The notes beneath the pieces were generated by a model. That model searched no databases, was not told the origin of the DNA, and worked only from the letters and a program-made list of their open reading frames with translations. This document shows positions 38,579-48,686 of a stretch of 64,000 nt of DNA, piece after piece. Position 1 is the first letter of the stretch, and the number at the start of each line of letters is the position of its first letter. Position numbers and translations under genes: made by a program. The DNA comes from Pantoea phytobeneficialis (GTDB lineage Bacteria; Pseudomonadota; Gammaproteobacteria; Enterobacterales; Enterobacteriaceae). The stretch is from positions 3,138,155 through 3,202,154 of the forward strand of contig NZ_CP024636.1 in NCBI RefSeq assembly GCF_009728735.1. The letters are read 5' to 3'.

Positions 38579-39472
38579 TTACGCCGCCGTATCCTCCAGC
38601 GCCTCCTGCAAGTCATACCAACGGAAGCCAAATCCTGACTCTTCCAGTCGTTTCGGCAACACATGCTGGCCGCCCAGTACCAAAACCGCAGACTCGCCCA
38701 TCATTAGTTTGATGGCGCTGGCAGGCGTGCGCATAAAAGCGGGGCGATGCATCACATGACCCAGCGTGGCGGCAAACTGTTCGTTGCGCACAGCGTAGGG
38801 GGAGACCAGGTTAAAGGGGCCCTGTAACGGATTATCAATCAGCCACCAGATAGCGTTGACCAAATCATCAATATGAATCCACGGCAGATACTGCTTACCG
38901 CTACCAATCGGGCCGCCAACGCCGAGTTTAAACGGCAACTTCATCTTCGCCAGTGCACCGCCTTCTTTCGCCAGCACCACGCCAGTTCGCAGCAGGCATA
39001 CTCGGGTACGTTCACTCTGAGCCGCCTGGGCCAGTTGTTCCCAGCGGGCACACAGTGTATGGGTAAACTCTTCGTGTCCGGGATCATCCTCTGTAAGTAC
39101 CAGATCGCCGGTATCACCATAGAATCCGGTCGCTGAACCGGAGATCAAAAATTTCGGTGGCTGGCTGCTGGCGTTGATGAGAGCGACGATTCGTTCAGTA
39201 ATCTGCCAGCGACTTTCACACAGCCGCTGTTTTTGTTCGGCGGTCCAGCGCTTATCAGCAATGGGTTCACCGGCAAGGTTAATCACGCCATCCACCCCAT
39301 TTAAATCCTGCTGCTGCGCCAGACCGGACCAGATAGCGACGCGCGGATCCAGCTTTTCGCGCGCGGCGGCGACGTCGCGCGTGACCACGCTGACCTGCTG
39401 ACCCAGTTGCAGCAGACGCGGGATCAGATGGCGACCAATTAAACCGGTGCCGCCAGTAATAAGCAGATGCAT
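38579..39472 (-). CDS. yfcH: TIGR01777-family epimerase YfcH
   Basis: A 297-residue NAD(P)-binding protein of the extended short-chain dehydrogenase type. The N-terminal motif [19 protein letters not shown] and the active-site-like FYGDTGD region are visible, with a C-terminal DUF1731-type end ([21 protein letters not shown]). The reaction is unknown. The ATG follows AAGGAGGC. It converges on hisP and is preceded on its own strand by a possible 19-codon ORF. Confidence 0.92.
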   Translation of the reverse strand: MHLLITGGTGLIGRHLIPRLLQLGQQVSVVTRDVAAAREKLDPRVAIWSGLAQQQDLNGVDGVINLAGEPIADKRWTAEQKQRLCESRWQITERIVALINASSQPPKFLISGSATGFYGDTGDLVLTEDDPGHEEFTHTLCARWEQLAQAAQSERTRVCLLRTGVVLAKEGGALAKMKLPFKLGVGGPIGSGKQYLPWIHIDDLVNAIWWLIDNPLQGPFNLVSPYAVRNEQFAATLGHVMHRPAFMRTPASAIKLMMGESAVLVLGGQHVLPKRLEESGFGFRWYDLQEALEDTAA

Positions 39473-39583
39473 GTTGAGCCTCCTTGTGCTTGTTATGTGC
39501 TCAGTTTCAGCATAGAAGAGAAGCGTATAACTGGCGTGACCGCGCCGACGCTTACGATGAAAAATCCGCAGTCTTAACTGGTC

Positions 39584-39643
39584 TTACCGCCCCAGCAACT
39601 GGCCTGACTGCCATTGCCTAATGCGCGAAAAATCGGTAAACAT
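39584..39643 (-). CDS. Possible 19-residue leader or small protein upstream of yfcH
   Basis: An ATG at 39643 is preceded by AGGAG at 6 nt spacing and opens 19 codons (MFTDFSRIRQWQSGQLLGR), then TAA. It lies 111 bp upstream of yfcH on the same strand, in the gap divergent from yfcF. The ribosome site is the main support; there is no homology that I recognise and no hydrophobic segment. Confidence 0.35.
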   Translation of the reverse strand: MFTDFSRIRQWQSGQLLGR

Positions 39644-39645
39644 GA

Positions 39646-40317
<672 letters not shown>

Positions 40318-40428
40318 GCACGAAGAGGTCTTGCGATGGGGAAAAGAACCCTTTACCTTACCGCTCACTCTAATAAAGAACAGTAAACAGGCGCGTGCCC
40401 GGCACGCCTAAACAGAAAAGGGTTACGG

Positions 40429-40947
40429 ATGGTGGATCAACCTGCAGCTGACGGTATCGAATGGGTAGATATCGTTAACGAAGAGAATGAAGTGATTGCA
40501 CAGGCCAGCCGCGCACAGATGCGTGCACAATGCCTGCGTCATCGCGCCACCTATATCGTGGTGCACGACGGCATGGGAAAAATTCTGGTGCAACGTCGTA
40601 CTGAAATCAAAGACTTCATGCCAGGCAAGCTTGATGCTACCGCGGGTGGCGTGGTGCAGAGTGGTGAGGATATGCTGGAATCGGCGCGGCGCGAAGCGGA
40701 AGAAGAGCTGGGTATCGCTGCGGTCCCGTTTGCTGAGCACGGCAAATTCTACTTCGAAGATGAACATTGCCGCGTCTGGGGCGGTTTGTTTAGCTGCGTC
40801 TCGCACGGTCCTTTTGCTATGCAGGAAGAGGAAGTGGATGAAGTATTCTGGATGACGCCAGAAGAGATCACCGCGCGTTGTGACGAGTTCACCGATGATT
40901 CACTGAAAGCCTTGTCGTTGTGGCTAAGTCGCAACAGCGACGCATAA
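40429..40947 (+). CDS. yfcD: Nudix hydrolase YfcD
   Basis: A 172-residue Nudix protein of the isopentenyl-diphosphate-isomerase-like subgroup. The Nudix box is complete ([21 protein letters not shown], residues about 72-92, then LGI). The substrate is not established to me. An AGGG site precedes the ATG. It converges on the polyamine/GABA ABC permease, with a shared terminator. Confidence 0.92.
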   Translation: MVDQPAADGIEWVDIVNEENEVIAQASRAQMRAQCLRHRATYIVVHDGMGKILVQRRTEIKDFMPGKLDATAGGVVQSGEDMLESARREAEEELGIAAVPFAEHGKFYFEDEHCRVWGGLFSCVSHGPFAMQEEEVDEVFWMTPEEITARCDEFTDDSLKALSLWLSRNSDA

Positions 40948-40950
40948 AAC

Positions 40951-40973
40951 AAAGGCGCCAACTGGCGCCTTTT
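40951..40973. terminator. Bidirectional terminator between yfcD and the ABC permease
   Basis: AAAGGCGCCA and TGGCGCCTTT form a 10-bp stem with a 2-nt loop. A-rich and T-rich flanks make it usable from both sides of these convergent genes. Confidence 0.85.
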
Positions 40974-40976
40974 GCA

Positions 40977-41804
40977 TTAATGGGCTGGATGCGACTGACG
41001 CATCCGCTCACCCCGTCGCCGTAAGATCTCCATGACAATCAGCAGCACCAGCGACGCTCCAATCATCAGCGTTGCCGCTGCGGCAATGGTTGGATCAAGG
41101 TTTTCACGGATCCCCGCGAACATCTGAATCGGTAGCGTGCGCTGGCTTGGACTGGCGAGGAACAGTGTCACCACCACTTCATCGAATGAGGCGGCAAAGG
41201 CAAACAGCGCCCCCGAAAATACCCCCGGCGCAATCAGCGGCAGGGTGACTTTGCGAAAAGTCAGCAGCGGTGATGCCCCAAGGCTGGCAGCCGCGCGTGA
41301 CAGATTGGTGTCATAGCTTTTCAGCACCGCGACCACGGTAATCACTACAAAGGGCACGCCGAGCAAAGTATGCGCCAGTACCAGACCGAGATAGCTGTTC
41401 AGCAATGACAGCCGGGCAAAGAAGAAAAACATCCCCACCGCGATGATTACCACGGGAGCCACCATCGGCGAAATGATGATCGCCATGACCAGACCTTTAC
41501 CTCGAAACTCACCCCGCACCAGACCCATCGATGCCAGCACGCCAAGGACGGTGGCGAGTAACGTCGCCAGCGGCGCTATCAGCAAACTGTTACCCAGCGC
41601 GCCCAGCCACTCCTGTGAATGGAAGAAGGTTTGATACCAGCGCAGAGAAAAGCCGCTCAGTGGATAGCTGAGGAACGAGCTGGCATTAAACGACAGCGGC
41701 ACAATCACCAGAATCGGCAGGATCAAAAACAGCAACACCGCCGCGCCATAGAAGTTGAAGAATGCGCCCCACAGGCGCAGCAGAGTAGAACCTTGTTGTT
41801 TCAT
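40977..41804 (-). CDS. ABC transporter permease, PotC-like (polyamine/GABA type)
   Basis: A 275-residue permease with six membrane segments. The coupling motif RAAASLGASPLLTFRKVTLP lies near residues 175-195. It belongs to the PotC class of spermidine/putrescine-type importers. The ATG at 41804 has AAGGAG at 8 nt; a GTG at 41813 is too close to it. It is the distal gene of a run gabT-like, binding protein, permease, permease. Confidence 0.88.
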   Translation of the reverse strand: MKQQGSTLLRLWGAFFNFYGAAVLLFLILPILVIVPLSFNASSFLSYPLSGFSLRWYQTFFHSQEWLGALGNSLLIAPLATLLATVLGVLASMGLVRGEFRGKGLVMAIIISPMVAPVVIIAVGMFFFFARLSLLNSYLGLVLAHTLLGVPFVVITVVAVLKSYDTNLSRAAASLGASPLLTFRKVTLPLIAPGVFSGALFAFAASFDEVVVTLFLASPSQRTLPIQMFAGIRENLDPTIAAAATLMIGASLVLLIVMEILRRRGERMRQSHPAH

Positions 41805-41816
41805 CTTCGCCACTCC

Positions 41817-43085
41817 TTAACGCGCCGCCGCTTCAGCGGGGGTACGGGTAACACGAACATAGACGATGTACAGCAGCATCACGATGATCAGCAACTGGCT
41901 GCCGAGTGCAGCGGCCATGCCCCAGTTCATGGTGCTGTTCGTAAAGAAGGCCACAAAATAGCTGACCATCTGGTCGTCGGGACCGCCGAGCAGCGCCGGG
42001 GTAACGTAATAACCAATCGCCATCATAAATACCAGCAGCGCACCGGCGGTGATACCCGCGAAGGTTTGCGGCACATACACGCGCCAGAAAGCGAGAAACG
42101 GATGCGCCCCAAGGGAGATGGCGGCACGCATGTAACTGGGTGAAATGCCTTTCATCACTGCATACAGCGGCAGCACAATAAACGGCAGCAGAATATGGGT
42201 CATCGAGATATAGACGCCGAGGCGGTTAAACACCAGCGTCAGCGGATGATCGATCAGGCCAATCCCCATCAGCGCCCGGTTGATCAGCCCGCCCGATTGC
42301 AGCAGCACAATCCAACTGGCGGTACGGACAATCAGCGAGGTCCAGAACGGCAGCAGCACCAGAATCATCAACAGGTTGGCACGGCCTGACGGCTGCTTCG
42401 CCAGCCAGTAAGCGAGGGGATAGCCGATACCGACACACAACAGGGTCACCACCGTCGCCATCCATAAGGTGCGCAGCAGTACATTTACGTACAGCGCCTG
42501 GTCAGCGGGTTGGCTGACGATAGCACCGGTTTTGGCATCGACTTTACGGTCAAAGGCCGACAGCAGATACAGGCTGGTCAGAGGTTTGGCGGCACGTTGC
42601 AGCGTGCGCCAGGTGGTGATATCTCCCCACAGCGGCTGTTTGGCAATCAGGATGTTCTTCACATCAACACCATCGGCCGGTGCCTGACGTGGAACGGCCA
42701 GGATCAGGCGACGGTAGCTGGCATCTTCGTAGCTGAGACGCTTCGCTGCACTGGCGATTTGTCCCTGATCGCGCGCGGCGATTAACTCTTTCGCCAGCAG
42801 GGCATAAAGGTGCTCGTCCGGTAATGCATCCCCCGACCATGCCTGTAAGGCTTTGCTGGTTTGCGGCAACGCCTCTGGCAGTTCCGGGTTATTGATGCTT
42901 TGGCTGAGGATCGAACCAATCGGGAAGAGGAAGCAGACCACCACGAACACCAACAACGGCGCAATAAGCAGCAGCGAACGCCGGGTTTTGGCAAACTCAC
43001 TGCGGTTCAGGCGCTGGCGCAGTGTCGGTTCGTGCGCGTTGGGCGCCGATTGTGCTGGGGTATCCAACACGGGATTTTGGCTCAT
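41817..43085 (-). CDS. ABC transporter permease, PotB-like (polyamine/GABA type)
   Basis: A 422-residue permease. After a first membrane segment near residue 40 it has an unusually long extracytoplasmic region (about 70-220), then five more segments and the coupling motif RAAISLGAHPFLAFWRVYVP. The long insert distinguishes this subgroup from E. coli PotB. The start at 43085 follows AAGGAGTCCGGCC; an earlier ATG at 43118 has no support. Confidence 0.86.
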   Translation of the reverse strand: MSQNPVLDTPAQSAPNAHEPTLRQRLNRSEFAKTRRSLLLIAPLLVFVVVCFLFPIGSILSQSINNPELPEALPQTSKALQAWSGDALPDEHLYALLAKELIAARDQGQIASAAKRLSYEDASYRRLILAVPRQAPADGVDVKNILIAKQPLWGDITTWRTLQRAAKPLTSLYLLSAFDRKVDAKTGAIVSQPADQALYVNVLLRTLWMATVVTLLCVGIGYPLAYWLAKQPSGRANLLMILVLLPFWTSLIVRTASWIVLLQSGGLINRALMGIGLIDHPLTLVFNRLGVYISMTHILLPFIVLPLYAVMKGISPSYMRAAISLGAHPFLAFWRVYVPQTFAGITAGALLVFMMAIGYYVTPALLGGPDDQMVSYFVAFFTNSTMNWGMAAALGSQLLIIVMLLYIVYVRVTRTPAEAAAR

Positions 43086-43120
43086 GGCCGGACTCCTTAC
43101 TGATATTTCTGCACTCATTC

Positions 43121-43191
43121 GTAGCGGCGCGATTTATCGCGCAATGCTGTGCGTCGTGCCGGAAAAAAAACGCGATAAATCGCGCCGCTAC
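43121..43191. repeat. REP-like palindrome pair between binding protein and permease genes
   Basis: The same unit as after hisP at 43121-43142 and an inverted copy at 43170-43191 with one base changed. They are 27 bp apart. Here the pair lies inside a co-directional operon, where it may reduce permease expression relative to the binding protein. Confidence 0.86.
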
Positions 43192-43199
43192 GGGACTAC

Positions 43200-44225
43200 T
43201 TACTTCGCGGCCCAGCTGTTAAAGCGCTGTTCCAGCTCTTCGCCATGCTCCAGCCAGAAATTGGCATCTACCTGTACCGATTTCGCCAGGTTATCCGGCG
43301 CGGTTGGCAGTTGCTTCAGACGGGCAGGTTCAAGCAGCGATCCGGCTTTAATATTGGTCGGACCGTAAGGGATATTTTCGGCATAGACTTTCTGGTTTTC
43401 CGGCTGGTTAGCAAAGGCGATAAACTTTTCCGCCAGTGCCTTATGTTGCGAACCTTTGACGATGGCCCAGTTGTCCAGGTCATACAGGCCGCCGTCCCAG
43501 ACGATTTTGAAGTTGTGACCTTCAGCCTGCGCGGTACCAACGCGGCCGTTGTAAGCGGAAGCCATCACCACGTCGCCCGATACCAGCCATTGCAGCGGCT
43601 GCGCACCGGATTCCCACCACTGAATATTCGGTTTCAGCTCATCCAGTTTTTTGAAGGCACGATCAACACCGGCCGGGGTCGCCAGCACTTTGTAGACATC
43701 TTCACGCTTCACGCCATCGGCCATCAGCGCGATTTCAAGGGTATATTTGGCGCTCTTACGCAGCGCGCGTTTACCCGGGAATTTCTTCACATCCCAGAAG
43801 TCAGCCCAGCTGGTCGGGGCGGTTTTCAGTTTGTCGGCGTCATAGGTCAGTACGGTCGACCAGACAAAAATCCCGGCACCGCATTCGCTCACGCTACCGG
43901 GAATAAAATCACTTTTTTTCCCCAGCTTGTTCCAGTCGAGAGTTTCGAACAGCCCTTCCTCGCAACCGCGCAGCAGTTCCGGCGTTTCCAGCTCCACCAC
44001 ATCCCAGCCAACCTGTTTGGTTTCAACCATCGCGCGGATACGTGCCATCTCGCCGTTGTACTCGCCCGCGTCAATGGTGCCAAGGCCAGCGGCAGTGAAC
44101 GGTTTATAGAATGCTTTGTCCTGGGCGTCTTTATTGGTGCCACCAAAAGAGATCACAGTCAGGGTTTCTGCCTGTGCTTGCAGTGCTATGGTAGCGAAAA
44201 TGAGTACAGCTAACTTTTTAACCAT
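43200..44225 (-). CDS. Periplasmic binding protein, PotD-like (polyamine/GABA type)
   Basis: A 341-residue extracellular solute-binding protein (family 1/PotD type) with a signal peptide (MVKKLAVLIFATIALQAQA, then ETLTV). The N-terminal strand LTVISFGGTNKDAQ and the WWESGAQPLQWLVSGDVVMA segment are typical of polyamine-type binding proteins. Its neighbour, a 4-aminobutyrate transaminase-like gene, makes GABA or a polyamine-derived amine a likely ligand. Confidence 0.87.
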   Translation of the reverse strand: MVKKLAVLIFATIALQAQAETLTVISFGGTNKDAQDKAFYKPFTAAGLGTIDAGEYNGEMARIRAMVETKQVGWDVVELETPELLRGCEEGLFETLDWNKLGKKSDFIPGSVSECGAGIFVWSTVLTYDADKLKTAPTSWADFWDVKKFPGKRALRKSAKYTLEIALMADGVKREDVYKVLATPAGVDRAFKKLDELKPNIQWWESGAQPLQWLVSGDVVMASAYNGRVGTAQAEGHNFKIVWDGGLYDLDNWAIVKGSQHKALAEKFIAFANQPENQKVYAENIPYGPTNIKAGSLLEPARLKQLPTAPDNLAKSVQVDANFWLEHGEELEQRFNSWAAK

Positions 44226-44341
44226 CCCACAACTCCTGAATTATTATTGATGTGCAGGCGAACCTGCGTGGTGTTTGCAATGCAGCTTTTATGCCAGGTA
44301 ACCGGCGCAGCGCTGGAACGGAGCGATGCGCCGGGGGAGAC

Positions 44342-45601
44342 TTAGTGTTTTGCCAGAATGCCGGTCAGCAGTTGCAAGGCGCTGTCGAACTGCGCGTCCG
44401 GAATGGTGAGCGGATAGAGGAAGCGGATCACGTTGCCGTATACACCGCAGGTCAGCAGAATCAACCCTTGAGCCAGCGCCTGTTGCTGGATGGAACGGGC
44501 GATATCGGCAGACGGCTTGCCAGCCGCATCGTTAAATTCTGCGGCGATCATCGAACCACGGCCACGTACGTCAACCAGTGCGCGACAACCGGCACCCTGT
44601 AAGGTTTCGGTAAGTTTTGCGCCGAGCTGATTGGCACGCTGGCACAGCTGTTCTTCATCGATAACATCGAGCACCGCGTGTGCCGCAGCAATTGCTGGTG
44701 GGCTACCGGCGTAGGTGCCGCCCAGACCACCCGGTTGCGGGGCATCCATCACTTCGGCGCGACCGGCCACCGCTGACAGCGGCATGCCGCCTGCCAGGCT
44801 CTTCGCCATGGTGATCAGATCGGGTTTGACGTCGTAGTATTCACAGGCGAACAGTTTACCGGTGCGGGCAAACCCGCTCTGAATCTCGTCGGCAATCAGC
44901 AGAATTCCGTGCTGGTCACACAGCTTGCGCAGCGCGCTGACAAACTCTGGCGGCGCGACGTTGAAGCCGCCTTCGCCCTGAATCGGTTCGAAAATAATTG
45001 CCGCTACCTGCTGTGGGCTGATATCGCATTTGAAAATCGCTTCGAGGCTTTCCAGTGCTGCGGCAACGCTGTGGCCATGCAGTGCGTTGGGATAGCGGGC
45101 GTGGAATACCGAGCTGGCAAACGGGCCGAAACCGGTTTTGTAAGGCACCACTTTGCCGGTCAGGGTCATGGTCATATGGGTTCGGCCATGAAACGCACCG
45201 GTGAAGGCGATGATACCCGGACGTCCGGTGGCCGCACGGGCAATCTTCACCGCGTTTTCCACCGCTTCTGCGCCGGTGGAGAAGAACGTGGTTTTGGCTG
45301 GACCGGCCACCGGTACACGTTCGTTCAAACGCTCGGCCAGGCTGATGTAATTCTCGTACGGGATGACCTGGAATGCGGTGTGAGTGAAGCAATCCAGTTG
45401 CTGCTTCACTGCTGCCATCACTTTAGGATGGCGATGACCGGTGTTCAGCACCGCGATGCCAGCGCTGAAATCGGTGTATTCGCGGCCCTGATGATCCCAG
45501 AGCGTGGCGTTTTCCGCTTTCACGGCATAGAAATCGCACATCACACCGACCCCACGCGGGGTGGCGTTTAAACGACGTGCCTGTAATTCGCTGTTACTCA
45601 T
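44342..45601 (-). CDS. gabT: 4-aminobutyrate aminotransferase-like class III transaminase
   Basis: A 419-residue PLP enzyme very similar to GabT/PuuE, which move the amino group of GABA to 2-oxoglutarate. Key regions are GAEAVENAVKIARAATGRPGI, GAFHGRTHMTMTLTG, LLIADEIQSGFARTG and the PLP lysine in MAKSLAGGMPLSAV near residue 268. It is the first gene of the minus-strand transport operon and divergent from a GabR-like regulator, which supports a role in GABA use. Whether it is GabT or PuuE in the strict sense cannot be settled here. Confidence 0.85.
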   Translation of the reverse strand: MSNSELQARRLNATPRGVGVMCDFYAVKAENATLWDHQGREYTDFSAGIAVLNTGHRHPKVMAAVKQQLDCFTHTAFQVIPYENYISLAERLNERVPVAGPAKTTFFSTGAEAVENAVKIARAATGRPGIIAFTGAFHGRTHMTMTLTGKVVPYKTGFGPFASSVFHARYPNALHGHSVAAALESLEAIFKCDISPQQVAAIIFEPIQGEGGFNVAPPEFVSALRKLCDQHGILLIADEIQSGFARTGKLFACEYYDVKPDLITMAKSLAGGMPLSAVAGRAEVMDAPQPGGLGGTYAGSPPAIAAAHAVLDVIDEEQLCQRANQLGAKLTETLQGAGCRALVDVRGRGSMIAAEFNDAAGKPSADIARSIQQQALAQGLILLTCGVYGNVIRFLYPLTIPDAQFDSALQLLTGILAKH

Positions 45602-45723
45602 AGCTCAACCTCATCATGTGATTCGCCGGCTGATTTCACGCCGGAAAACTGCCCTGCTTGCTTTTTAGCGTTTTCAGGGTTTTATAATCCAGAGCCAGTT
45701 TTTTTTATTTTGAGGTACCAATT
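45602..45723. promoter_or_regulatory. Divergent promoter between gabT-like and gabR-like genes
   Basis: This 122-bp gap holds a plus-strand -10-like TATAAT (45683-45688). On the minus strand the same place reads CTGGCTCTGGAT followed by TATAAA, with a short CTGG-type direct repeat. Such repeats next to a MocR-type gene suggest an operator. CCGGC/GCCGG near 45630 can form a small hairpin in the gabT leader. Confidence 0.5.
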
Positions 45724-47220
45724 TTGCGCAGCTTACTGGGTGACCTGCTGTTTCAGCGTTTAAATCAGCTTTCCGGCGGCCCGTTGGCGAAGCGCCTGTA
45801 CGATGTGTTGCAGGGGGCGATTCAGGAAGGGGCCATTGCCACCGGCGTGCGTTTACCCGCCAGCCGTGACCTGGCGCGCGAGCTGTCGGTATCACGTAAT
45901 ACCGTGCTGGCGGCCTATGAAAAACTGCAATCTGAAGGGTATCTGGAGACGCGAACCGGAAGTGGTACCTTCGTCACCCTTGTGTTGCCTGAAGAGAGCC
46001 CGGAAGTGGCACCTGCACCCGCCATCAAACCGCGTGCGATGAGCAACATCCGCTTGTCACGGCGCGGTACGCGGCTGCTGTCGCAAAGTGGGGCCGGGGC
46101 GTTCCAGTGGGGGGCGTTTATGCCGGGGGTGCCGGATGTCAGCTACATGCCACACGACATCTGGCGCAAAATCCAGTTGCGTATCAGCCGTCGTCTGCCG
46201 GTGGAATCCCTGAGCTACGCCAACCACGGTGGTTGCGTTGAGCTGCAACAGGCGTTGGCTGAGTACCTGCGGGTGATCCGTTCGGTCAACTGCACGGCAG
46301 AGCAGGTGCTGGTGACAGCCGGGACGCATCAGTCGCTCGATTTGCTGGCGAAGATGCTGTGCGATCCCGGCGATAGCGCGCTGGTGGAAGAACCGGGCTA
46401 TTGGGGCATTCGCAATGTGCTGGCGGTTAACGGTATCGAGCTGATCCCCACCGAGGTGGACGAGCAGGGGTTGGTGCTGCCGCCGGAGCAGAGTGACCGA
46501 CCTGCTCCGCGCCTGATTTGCGTGACGCCATCGCACCAGTATCCGCTTGGGGCGGTGATGAGCCTGCAACGCCGGCATGAGTTATTAAATCGCGCCAAAA
46601 GTACCGGTAGCTGGGTGGTTGAGGATGATTACGACGGCGAGTTTCGCTTTGCGGGTAGCCCGATTCCTGCGCTTCAGGGGTTGTCCCCGGATGCGCCGGT
46701 GATTTATCTCGGTACTTTCAGCAAGACGCTCTATCCGGGTATCCGCCTGAGTTACATGGTGGTCCCTAAACCGCTGGCGGCCCGCATGAAAATGGCCCAT
46801 TCGGAGTTGTATCGTGGCGGCTACGGTCTGGTGCAACTGACGCTGGCGGAGTTTATTCGCGAAGGGCATTACGCTGCGCACGTCAGGCGCATGCGGCAGA
46901 TTTACAGTCGCCGCCGCGCGGCGCTGGTGGCGTTGATCAGCGAAACGCTGGGCGCGTCCTGGGTGGTGCATCACAGCAACGCCGGACTGCACCTGATTCT
47001 CGGATTGCCGGAAAGTATCGACGATGTGGCCTTCAGCGCGGAGTTGGAGCAGAACGGCGTGTTAACGCGCCCGTTGTCGTCGTATTACCAGCGCGGCACG
47101 CTGCGTCGCGGGTTGCTGCTGGGCTACGCCTGTGTCGACGAAGCGCAGATGGCCACCGCCTTCGCGCCGATTCTGCAACGGTTGCAACATCACCTTAAAA
47201 CCACGCCTGTTGCTCAGTGA
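45724..47220 (+). CDS. GabR/MocR-type PLP-dependent transcriptional regulator
   Basis: A 498-residue regulator. The GntR-type helix-turn-helix (about 15-85, RLPASRDLARELSVSRNTVL) is followed by an aminotransferase-like domain (about 115-490) with the PLP lysine in [18 protein letters not shown]. Bacillus GabR of this family responds to GABA plus PLP and switches on gabTD. The start is TTG, with GAGG 8 nt upstream; no ATG or GTG is suitably placed. It sits between the two halves of a GABA/polyamine gene set and probably controls both. Confidence 0.85.
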   Translation: MRSLLGDLLFQRLNQLSGGPLAKRLYDVLQGAIQEGAIATGVRLPASRDLARELSVSRNTVLAAYEKLQSEGYLETRTGSGTFVTLVLPEESPEVAPAPAIKPRAMSNIRLSRRGTRLLSQSGAGAFQWGAFMPGVPDVSYMPHDIWRKIQLRISRRLPVESLSYANHGGCVELQQALAEYLRVIRSVNCTAEQVLVTAGTHQSLDLLAKMLCDPGDSALVEEPGYWGIRNVLAVNGIELIPTEVDEQGLVLPPEQSDRPAPRLICVTPSHQYPLGAVMSLQRRHELLNRAKSTGSWVVEDDYDGEFRFAGSPIPALQGLSPDAPVIYLGTFSKTLYPGIRLSYMVVPKPLAARMKMAHSELYRGGYGLVQLTLAEFIREGHYAAHVRRMRQIYSRRRAALVALISETLGASWVVHHSNAGLHLILGLPESIDDVAFSAELEQNGVLTRPLSSYYQRGTLRRGLLLGYACVDEAQMATAFAPILQRLQHHLKTTPVAQ

Positions 47221-47497
47221 TCCGATGTTGCCCTGACACGGTGCAGGGCACGTTATCAGTGCAGTTGAGTTATTTTTAACATTTTCGCAACGTTAATTTT
47301 AAAAAGACAATAGAAAACAATAGCCTGCGATTTTTGATTCAGGCTAATTTTGTAGTTGAATTGTCAAATTTCTCTTGTGTTCCTGAAATGCGATGTGGTA
47401 GTGCTAAAAAAAGAGCCGCCAGCATGTGCATTTTCAACTTGTTCATGCAGGAACCGTGCCTGGATTACATTTCCTTCACGCATTACGAGAGAACGTC

Positions 47498-48583
47498 ATG
47501 AGAAATTTCGTTAGTTTCAGGAACATAAAAAAGAGTTACGACGGCGATAAGCTGGTGGTGCGTAACCTCAATCTTGACGTGGAGGAAGGGGAGTTTCTCA
47601 CGCTGCTTGGCCCATCCGGTTCGGGTAAAACCACCAGTCTGATGATGCTGGCGGGGTTTGAAACGCCGACTGATGGCGAGATTCTGTTGCGTGATAAACC
47701 GTTGCATACGTTGCCGCCGCACCAGCGCGATATTGGTATGGTGTTCCAGAACTATGCGCTGTTCCCGCATATGACCGTGGCGGAGAACCTCGCGTTTCCG
47801 CTGTCGATCCGGCGTATGAACAAAGCGGATATCAAATCCCGTGTGGATCGCATCCTTGACATGATCAAGCTCACCTCGCTGGCGGATCGTTACCCGGCGC
47901 AAATGTCCGGTGGACAACAGCAACGCGTGGCCCTGGCGCGCGCCCTGGTGTTTGAGCCGAAGCTGGTGTTGATGGATGAACCCCTCGGTGCGCTGGACAA
48001 ACAATTGCGTGAACATATGCAGATGGAGATCAAACAGTTACACGATATGCTCGGCCTGACGATCGTCTATGTGACGCACGATCAAAGCGAAGCAATGACC
48101 ATGTCCGATCGGGTAGCGGTGTTTAACGACGGTATGATCCAGCAGATGGACAGCCCGGATAAACTTTACGAGCAGCCGGAGAACGCCTTCGTTGCGCAGT
48201 TTATCGGTGAAAACAACAGCTTGCTGGCAACGCAGGTGGCGCAGAACGGTGATTTCTATCAGGTTAAACTGGATGACGGTACACAACTGGATGCGTTAAA
48301 AGTGCGTCCCAGTTCACCGGGTAAAAAGATCCAGCTCAGCATTCGTCCGGAGCGCGTCAACGTCAATGCACCGGAGCAGGGCGATCAGATCGTGCAGGCA
48401 CAGATCCAGCAGTTTATTTATCTTGGCGACCATGTGCGGATGTTGACCAGCGTAGCAGGTCAGGGGAATTTTATGGTGAAACTGTCGCCATCGAAGATGG
48501 ACAAGAGTTGGCAGCCGGGTGCACAGGTGACGCTATCGTGGCAGCCGCAGCATCTGCGTGCGCTGGATGTGATGTTGCAATAA
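47498..48583 (+). CDS. ABC transporter ATPase, PotA-like (polyamine/GABA type)
   Basis: A 361-residue ABC ATPase with Walker A LLGPSGSGKTTSLMML near residue 38, signature [15 protein letters not shown], Walker B LVLMDEPLGALD and a C-terminal TOBE-like domain (about 280-355), as in PotA. It completes the importer whose permeases and binding protein are on the other strand beyond the regulator. The start at 47498 matches the family N-terminus; the upstream extension to 47426 has no support. About 277 bp of AT-rich sequence separates it from the regulator, so it has its own promoter. Confidence 0.86.
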   Translation: MRNFVSFRNIKKSYDGDKLVVRNLNLDVEEGEFLTLLGPSGSGKTTSLMMLAGFETPTDGEILLRDKPLHTLPPHQRDIGMVFQNYALFPHMTVAENLAFPLSIRRMNKADIKSRVDRILDMIKLTSLADRYPAQMSGGQQQRVALARALVFEPKLVLMDEPLGALDKQLREHMQMEIKQLHDMLGLTIVYVTHDQSEAMTMSDRVAVFNDGMIQQMDSPDKLYEQPENAFVAQFIGENNSLLATQVAQNGDFYQVKLDDGTQLDALKVRPSSPGKKIQLSIRPERVNVNAPEQGDQIVQAQIQQFIYLGDHVRMLTSVAGQGNFMVKLSPSKMDKSWQPGAQVTLSWQPQHLRALDVMLQ

Positions 48584-48592
48584 TGCAGTAAT

Positions 48593-48652
48593 GCGCGATA
48601 AATCGCGCCGCTACCAACGTTTTCCTGGCCGTAGCGGCGCGATTTATCGCGC
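48593..48652. repeat. REP-like palindrome pair between the PotA-like gene and pta
   Basis: The inverted copy (48593-48614) comes first and the direct copy (48631-48652) second, 16 bp apart, the reverse of the order seen at 38492 and 43121. It lies between convergent genes. Confidence 0.87.
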
Positions 48653-48658
48653 AAAAAA

Positions 48659-48682
48659 AGGCGTCCCACGGGACGCCTTTAG
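48659..48682. terminator. Terminator after pta
   Basis: AAAGGCGTCCC and GGGACGCCTTT form an 11-bp stem with an ACG-type loop, preceded by a run of A (a T-run on the minus strand). It fits the end of ackA-pta and may also serve the plus strand. Confidence 0.85.
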
Positions 48683-48686
48683 CGTT

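Noticed and set aside
43245..44213. A 322-codon plus-strand frame antisense to the binding-protein gene
   Set aside because: The minus-strand frame encodes a recognisable signal peptide and PotD-like protein. The antisense frame has no ribosome site and no recognisable domain.
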